Below, piece after piece: positions 55,624 to 64,000 of a stretch of DNA of 64,000 bases. This DNA is from Marisa cornuarietis (lineage: Eukaryota; Mollusca; Gastropoda; Architaenioglossa; Ampullariidae): assembly GCA_004794655.1 (NCBI GenBank), contig SMMW01000095.1, forward strand, positions 124,001-188,000, in the 5' to 3' direction. Both the position numbers and the translations under genes were made by a program. Position 1 is the stretch's first letter, and every line of letters begins with the position of its first letter. Under the pieces are notes generated by a model. The model saw nothing but the letters and a program-made list of their open reading frames with translations. It was not told the DNA's origin and did no database searches.

Positions 55624-58600
55624 ATGACCGGTGCTGACCACAGGTCTGAACTAGTGATGTAGTTGATGACCGGTACTGACCACAGGTCTGAACTACTGTA
55701 GTTGATGACCGATGCTGACCACAGGTCTGAACTAATGTAGTTGATGACCGGTGCTGACCACAGGTCTGAACTACTGTAGTTGATGACCAGTACTGACCAC
55801 AGGTCTGAACTAGTGATGTAGTTGATGACCGGTACTAACCACAGGTCTGAACTAGTGATGTAGTTGATGACCGGTACTGACCATAGGTCTGAACTGCTGT
55901 AGTTGATGACCGGTACTGACCACAGGTCTGAACTGCTGTAGTTGATGACCGGTACTGACCACAGGTCTGAACTAATGTAGTTGATGACCGGTACTGACCA
56001 CAGGTCTGAACTAATGTAGTTGATGACCGGTACCGACCACAGATCTGAACTAATGTAGTTGATGACCGGTACTGACCATAGGTCTGAACTGCTGTAGTTG
56101 ATGACCGGTACTGACCACAGGTCTGAACTAGTGATGTAGTTGATGACCGGTACTGACCACAGGTCTGAACTAATGTAGTTGATGACCGGTACTGACCACA
56201 GGTCTGAACTAGTGCTGTAGGTGATGACCGGTACTGACCACAGGTCTAAACTGCTGTAGTTGATGACCGGTACTGACCACAGGTCTGAACTGCTGTAGGT
56301 GATGACCGGTACTGACCATAGGTCTGAACTGCTGTAGTTGATGACCGGTACTGACCACAGGTCTGAACTAGTGATGTAGTTGATGACCGGTACTGACCAC
56401 AGGTCTGAACTGCTGTAGTTGATGACCGGTACTGACCACAGGTCTGAACTAGTGATGTAGTTGATGACCGGTACTGACCACAGGTCTGAACTAGTGATGT
56501 AGTTGATGACCGGTACTGACCACAGGTCTGAACTAGTGATGTAGTTGATGACCGGTACTGACCACAAGTCTGAACTAGTGTAGTTGATGACCGGTACAAC
56601 CACAGGTCTGAACTAGTGATGTAGTTGATGACCGGTACTGACCACAGGTCTGAACTAGTGATGTAGTGGTTGACCGGTACTGACCACAGGTCTGAACTAC
56701 TGCTGTAGTTGATGACCGGTGCTGACCACAGGTCTGAACTAATGTAGTTGATGACCGGTACTGACCACAGGTCTGAACTAATGTAGTTGATGACCGGTAC
56801 TGACCACAGGTCTGAACTAGTGATGTAGTTGATGACCGGTACTGACCACAGGTCTGAACTAGTGATGTAGTTGATGACCGGTACTGACCACAGGTCTGAA
56901 CTAGTGATGTAGTTGATGACCGGTACCGACCACAGGTCTGAACTAGTGATGTAGATGATGACCGGTACTGACCACAGGTCTGAACTAGTGATGTAGTTGA
57001 TGACCGGTACCGACCACAGGTCTGAACTAATGATGTAGTTGATGACCGGTACTGACCACAGGAATGAACTAATGTAGTTTATGACCGGTGATCAAAAACA
57101 GGTCTGAACTAGTGATGTAATTGATGACCAGTACTGACCACAGGTCTGAACTAATGTAGTTGATGACCGGTACTGACCATAGGTCTGAACTGCTGTAGTT
57201 GATGACCGGTACTGACAACAGGTCTGAACTAATGTAGTTGATGACCGGTACTGAGCACAGGTCTGAACTAGTGATGTAGTTGATGACCGGTACTGACCAC
57301 AGGTCTGAATTAATGTAGTTGATGACCAGTACTGACCACAGGTCTGAATTAATGTAGTTGATGACCGGTACTGACCACAGGTCTGAACTAGTGATGTAGT
57401 TGATGACCGGTACTGACCACAGGTCTGAACTACTGCTGTAGTTGATGACCGGTGCTAACCACAGGTCTGAACTAATGTAGTTGATGACCGGTACTGACCA
57501 CAGGTCTGAACTAATGTAGTTGATGACCGGTACTGACCACAGGTCTGAACTAGTGATGTAGTTGATGACCGGTACTGACCACAGGTCTGAACTAGTGATG
57601 TAGTTGATGACCGGTACCGACCACAGGTCTGAACTAGTGATGTAGATGATGACCGGTACTGACCACAGGTCTGAACTAGTGATGTAGTTGATGACCGGTA
57701 CCGACCACAGGTCTGAACTAATGATGTAGTTGATGACCGGTACTGACCACAGGAATGAACTAATGTAGTTTATGACCGGTGATCAAAAACATGTCTGAAC
57801 TAGTGATGTAATTGATGACCAGTACTGACCACAGGTCTGAACTAATGTAGTTGATGACCGGTACTGACCATAGGTCTGAACTGCTGTAGTTGATGACCGG
57901 TACTGACCACAGGTCTGAATTAATGTAGTTGATGACCAGTACTGAGCACAGGTCTGAACTAATGTAGTTGATGACCGGTACTGACCACAGGCCTGAACTA
58001 GTGATGTAGTTGATGACCGGTACTGACCACAGGTCTGAACTAGTGATGTAGTTGATGACCGGTACTGACCACAGGTCTGAACTAATGATGTAGTTGATGA
58101 CCGGTACTGACCACAGGAATGAACTAATGTAGTTTAAGACCGGTGATCAAAAACAGGTCTGAACTAGTGATGTAATTGATGACCAGTACTGACCACAGGT
58201 CTGAACTAATGTAGTTGATGACCAGTACTGACCACAGGTCTAAACTAGTGATGTAGTTGATGACCGGTACTGACCACAGGTCTGAACTAGTGATGTAGTT
58301 GATGACCGGTACCGACCACAGGTCTGAACTAGTGATGTAGATGATGACCGGTACTGACCACAGGTCTGAACTAGTGATGTAGTTGATGACCGGTACCGAC
58401 CACAGGTCTGAACTAATGATGTAGTTGATGACCGGTACTGACCACAGGAATGAACTAATGTAGTTTATGACCGGTGATCAAAAACATGTCTGAACTAGTG
58501 ATGTAATTGATGACCAGTACTGACCACAGGTCTGAACTAATGTAGTTGATGACCGGTACTGACCATAGGTCTGAACTGCTGTAGTTGATGACCGGTACTG

Positions 58601-61600
58601 ACCACAGGTCTGAATTAATGTAGTTGATGACCAGTACTGAGCACAGGTCTGAACTAATGTAGTTGATGACCGGTACTGACCACAGGCCTGAACTAGTGAT
58701 GTAGTTGATGACCGGTACTGACCACAGGTCTGAACTAGTGATGTAGTTGATGACCGGTACTGACCACAGGTCTGAACTAATGATGTAGTTGATGACCGGT
58801 ACTGACCACAGGAATGAACTAATGTAGTTTAAGACCGGTGATCAAAAACAGGTCTGAACTAGTGATGTAATTGATGACCAGTACTGACCACAGGTCTGAA
58901 CTAATGTAGTTGATGACCAGTACTGACCACAGGTCTAAACTAGTGATGTAGTTGATGACTGGTGCTGACCACAGGTCTGAACTAATGTAGTTGATGACCG
59001 GTACTGACCACAGATCTGCACTAATGTAGTTGATGACCGGTACTGACCACAGGTCTGAACTAGTGATGTAGTTGATGACTGGTGCTGACCACAGGTCTGA
59101 ACTAATGTAGTTGATGACCGGTACTGACCACAGATCTGCACTAATGTAGTTGATGACCGGTACTGACCACAGGAATAAACTAATGTAGTTGATGACCGGT
59201 ACTGACCACAAGTCTGAACTAATGTAGTTGATGACCGGTACTGACCACAGGTCTGAATTAATGTAGTTGATGACCAGTACTGACCACAGGTCTGAACTAG
59301 TGATGTAGTTGATGACCGGTACTGACCACAGGTCTGAACTAGTGATGTAGTTGATGACCGGTACTGACCACAGGTCTGAACTAGTGATGTAGTTGATGAC
59401 CGGTACTGACCACAGGTCTGAACTAGTGTAGTTGATGACCGCTACTGACCACAAGTCTGAACTAGTGTAGTTGATGACCGGTACAACCACAGGTCTGAAC
59501 TAGTGATGTAGTTGATGACCAGTACTGACCACAGGTCTGAACTAGTGATGTAGTGGTTGACCGGTACTGACCACAGGTCTGAACTACTGCTGTAGTTGAT
59601 GACCGGTGCTGACCACAGGTCTGAACTAATGTAGTTGATTTCCGGTACTGACCACAGGTCTGAACTAATGTAGTTGATGACCGGTACTGACCACAGGTCT
59701 GAACTAATGTAGTTGATGACCGGTACCGACCACAGGTCTGAACTAATGTAGTTGATGACCGGTACTGACCATAGGTCTGAACTGCTGTAGTTGATGACCG
59801 GTGCTGACCACAGGTCTGAACTAATGTAGTTGATGACCGGTACTGACCACAGGTCTGAACTAGTGATGTAGTTGATGACCGGTACTGACCACAGGTCTAA
59901 ACTGCTGTAGTTGATGACCGGTACTGACCACAGGTCTGAACTGCTGTAGGTGATGACCGGTACTGACCACAGGTCTGAACTGCTGTAGTTGATGACCGGT
60001 ACTGACCACAGGTCTGAACTAGTGATGTAGTTGATGACCGGTACTGACCACAGGTCTGAACTGCTGTAGTTGATGACCGGTACTGACCACAGGTCTGAAC
60101 TAGTGATGTAGTTGATGACCGGTACTGACCACAGGTCTGAACTAGTGATGTAGTTGATGACCGGTACTGACCACAGGTCTGAACTAGTGATGTAGTTGAT
60201 GACCGGTACTGACCACAAGTCTGAACTAGTGCAGTTGATGACCGGTACAACCACAGGTCTGAACTAGTGATGTAGTTGATGACCGGTACTGACCACAGGT
60301 CTGAACTAGTGATGTAGTTGATGACCGGTACCGACCACAGGTCTGAACTAGTGATGTAGATGATGACCGGTACTGACCACAGGTCTGAACTAGTGATGTA
60401 GTTGATGACCGGTACTGACCACAGGTCTGAACTAATGATGTAGTTGATGACCGGTACTGACCACAGGTCTGAACTAATGATGTAGTTGATGACCGGTACT
60501 GACCACAGGAATGAACTAATGTAGTTTATGACCGGTGATCAAAAACAGGTCTGAACTAGTGATGTAATTGATGACCAGTACTGACCACAGGTCTGAACTA
60601 ATGTAGTTGATGACCAGTACTGACCACAGGTCTGAACTAGTGATGTAGTTGATGACTGGTGCTGACCACAGGTCTGAACTAATGTAGTTGATGACCGGTA
60701 CTGACCACAGATCTGCACTAATGTAGTTGATGACCGGTACTGACCACAGGAATAAACTAATGTAGTTGATGACCGGTACTGACCACAGATCTGCACTAAT
60801 GTAGTTGATGACCGGTACTGACCACAGGAATAAACTAATGTAGTTGATGACCGGTACTGACCACAAGTCTGAACTAATGTAGTTGATGACCGGTACTGAC
60901 CACAGGTCTGAACTACTGTAGTTGATGACCGGTACTGACCACAGGTCTGAACAAGTGATGTAGTTGATGACCGGTACTGACCACAGGTCTGAACTAGTGA
61001 TGTAGTTGATGACCGGTACTGACCACAGGTCTGAACTAGTGTAGTTGATGACCGCTACTGACCACAAGTCTGAACTAGTGTAGTTGATGACCGGTACAAC
61101 CACAGGTCTGAACTAGTGATGTAGTTGATGACCAGTACTGACCACAAGTCTGAACTAGTGATGTAGTGGTTGACCGGTACTGACCACAGGTCTGAACTAC
61201 TGCTGTAGTTGATGACCGGTGCTGACCACAGGTCTGAACTAATGTAGTTGATTTCCGGTACTGACCACAGGTCTGAACTAATGTAGTTGATGACCGGTAC
61301 TGAGCACAGGTCTGAACTAGTGATGTAGTTGATGACTGGTGCTGACCACAGGTCGAACTAATGTAGTTGATGACCGGTACTGACCACAGATCTGAACTAA
61401 TGTAGTTGATGACTGGTGCTGACCACAGGTCTGAACTAATGTAGCTGATGACCGGTACTGACCACAGGTCTGAACTAATGTAGCTGATGACTGGTGCTGA
61501 CCACAGGTCTGAACTAATGTAGTTGATGACCGGTACTGACCATAGGTCTGAACTAGTGATGTAGTTGATGACCAGTACTGACCACAGGTCTGAACTAATG

Positions 61601-63976
61601 TAGTTGATTTCCGGTACTGACCACAGGTCTGAACTAATGTAGTTGATGACCGGTACTGAGCACAGGTCTGAACTAGTGATGTAGTTGATGACTGGTGCTG
61701 ACCACAGGTCGAACTAATGTAGTTGATGACCGGTACTGACCACAGATCTGAACTAATGTAGTTGATGACTGGTGCTGACCACAGGTCTGAACTAATGTAG
61801 CTGATGACCGGTACTGACCACAGGTCTGAACTAATGTAGCTGATGACTGGTGCTGACCACAGGTCTGAACTAATGTAGTTGATGACCGGTACTGACCATA
61901 GGTCTGAACTAGTGATGTAGTTGATGACCAGTACTGACCACAGGTCTGAACTAGTGATGTAGTGGTTGACCGGTACTGACCACAGGTCTGAACTACTGCT
62001 GTAGTTGATGACCGGTGCTGACCACAGGTCTGAACTAATGTAGTTGATTTCCGGTACTGACCACAGGTCTGAACTAATGTAGTTGATGACCGGTACTGAC
62101 CACAGGTCTGAACTAATGTAGTTGATGACCGGTACCGACCACAGGTCTGAACTAATGTAGTTGATGACCGGTACTGACCATAGGTCTGAACTGCTGTAGT
62201 TGATGACCGGTGCTGACCACAGGTCTGAACTAATGTAGTTGATGACCGGTACTGACCACAGGTCTGAACTAGTGATGTAGTTGATGACCGGTACTGACCA
62301 CAGGTCTAAACTGCTGTAGTTGATGACCGGTACTGACCACAGGTCTGAACTGCTGTAGGTGATGACCGGTACTGACCACAGGTCTGAACTGCTGTAGTTG
62401 ATGACCGGTACTGACCACAGGTCTGAACTAGTGATGTAGTTGATGACCGGTACTGACCACAGGTCTGAACTGCTGTAGTTGATGACCGGTACTGACCACA
62501 GGTCTGAACTAGTGATGTAGTTGATGACCGGTACTGACCACAGGTCTGAACTAGTGATGTAGTTGATGACCGGTACTGACCACAGGTCTGAACTAGTGAT
62601 GTAGTTGATGACCGGTACTGACCACAAGTCTGAACTAGTGCAGTTGATGACCGGTACAACCACAGGTCTGAACTAGTGATGTAGTTGATGACCGGTACTG
62701 ACCACAGGTCTGAACTAGTGATGTAGTTGATGACCGGTACCGACCACAGGTCTGAACTAGTGATGTAGATGATGACCGGTACTGACCACAGGTCTGAACT
62801 AGTGATGTAGTTGATGACCGGTACTGACCACAGGTCTGAACTTATGATGTAGTTGATGACCGGTACTGACCACAGGTCTGAACTAATGATGTAGTTGATG
62901 ACCGGTACTGACCACAGGAATGAACTAATGTAGTTTATGACCGGTGATCAAAAACAGGTCTGAACTAGTGATGTAATTGATGACCAGTACTGACCACAGG
63001 TCTGAACTAATGTAGTTGATGACCAGTACTGACCACAGGTCTGAACTAGTGATGTAGTTGATGACTGGTGCTGACCACAGGTCTGAACTAATGTAGTTGA
63101 TGACCGGTACTGACCACAGATCTGCACTAATGTAGTTGATGACCGGTACTGACCACAGGAATAAACTAATGTAGTTGATGACCGGTACTGACCACAGATC
63201 TGCACTAATGTAGTTGATGACCGGTACTGACCACAGGAATAAACTAATGTAGTTGATGACCGGTACTGACCACAAGTCTGAACTAATGTAGTTGATGACC
63301 GGTACTGACCACAGGTCTGAATTAATGTAGTTGATGACCAGTACTGACCACAGGTCTGAACTAGTGATGTAGTTGATGACCGGTACTGACCACAGGTCTG
63401 AACTAGTGATGTAGTTGATGACCGGTACTGACCACAGGTCTGAACTAGTGTAGTTGATGACCGCTACTGACCACAAGTCTGAACTAGTGTAGTTGATGAC
63501 CGGTACAACCACAGGTCTGAACTAGTGATGTAGTTGATGACCAGTACTGACCACAAGTCTGAACTAGTGATGTAGTGGTTGACCGGTACTGACCACAGGT
63601 CTGAACTACTGCTGTAGTTGATGACCGGTGCTGACCACAGGTCTGAACTAATGTAGTTGATGACCGGTACTGAGCACAGGTCTGAACTAGTGATGTAGTT
63701 GATGACTGGTGCTGACCACAGGTCGAACTAATGTAGTTGATGACCGGTACTGACCACAGATCTGAACTAATGTAGTTGATGACTGGTGCTGACCACAGGT
63801 CTGAACTAATGTAGCTGATGACCGGTACTGACCACAGGTCTGAACTAATGTAGCTGATGACTGGTGCTGACCACAGGTCTGAACTAATGTAGTTGATGAC
63901 CGGTACTGACCATAGGTCTGAACTAATGTAGTTGATGACCAGTGCTGACCACAGGAATGAACTAATGTAGTTGATG
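55624..63976. repeat. 39/42-bp satellite array, about 8.35 kb, higher-order
   Basis: About 205 tandem units contain GATGACCGGTACTGACCACA followed by GGTCTGAACTA and a variable end (GTGATGTAGTT, ATGTAGTT, CTGTAGTT). Unit lengths are mostly 39 or 42 bp. Higher-order periods are visible: landmark GGAATGAACTAATGTAG at 57061, 57752 and 58447 (and 58116 to 58811) gives 691-695 bp, and the 1-bp-deleted unit GTACAACCAC at 60245 and 62654, and at 61094 and 63503, gives 2,409 bp. Minus-strand frames of 195-448 codons (DLWSVPVINY repeats) arise because unit lengths are multiples of three. Both ends of the array are inside the window. Confidence 0.97.
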
Positions 63977-64000
63977 CAGAGCTGGATTGCTTGGTACCCT

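Overview
The window is eukaryotic, from an animal and most likely a mollusc (perhaps a gastropod). The reasons are spliced genes with GT-AG introns, long AT-rich intergenic DNA, a TTAGGG telomere-type repeat, tRNA-derived SINEs of a kind I associate with molluscs, and a crowd of CR1-, L2/Rex1- and RTE-type LINEs. There are no operons, rRNA genes or CRISPR arrays. The species is inferred and could not be checked by search.

The only recognisable host genes are two minus-strand paralogues of a glycosyltransferase family 92 (GT92, Pfam DUF23) type II membrane protein. Copy A has a membrane-anchor exon at 8678-8885 and three C-terminal exons at 4395-4576, 3777-3994 and 3186-3348, but no large catalytic exon. 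Copy B has all five exons (32729-32933, 26529-27127, 25319-25500, 24914-25131, 22034-22196). Exon lengths and splice phases match copy A exactly in the last three exons. Copy B carries a frameshift in the large exon and an in-frame TAG in the fourth exon. Both copies look damaged. Two further related exon-like relics lie at 12451-12659 and 17625-18602. The second contains a 27-copy, 30-bp minisatellite that appears to have grown from the exon sequence itself.

Layout. 0-9.7 kb: a SINE, copy A, a solo LTR with perfect 5-bp target duplications, and a small inverted-repeat transposon that carries telomere repeats. 9.7-22 kb: microsatellites, exon relics, a LINE tail and a THAP-bearing inverted-repeat element. 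22-33 kb: copy B, with a 27-bp minisatellite split by an L2/Rex1-like LINE inside its first intron. 33.6-39.2 kb: a defective Gypsy-like LTR element (gag, protease, 3' LTR) interrupted by a truncated CR1 LINE. 39.4-44.1 kb: a near-complete CR1 LINE interrupted by another copy of the same L2/Rex1-like LINE. 46.7-50.7 kb: an RTE-like LINE with a 14-bp target duplication, interrupted by an antisense CR1 LINE. 51.6-55.1 kb: a near-complete L2/Rex1-like LINE. 55.6-64.0 kb: an 8.35-kb satellite of 39/42-bp units with higher-order periods near 693 bp and 2,409 bp.

No multi-gene system acts together here. The interest lies in the nested-insertion record, whose order can be read from target-site duplications, in the apparent birth of a minisatellite inside an exon, and in the decay of a tandem glycosyltransferase pair. 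All calls come from reading the sequence; no alignments or database searches were run.
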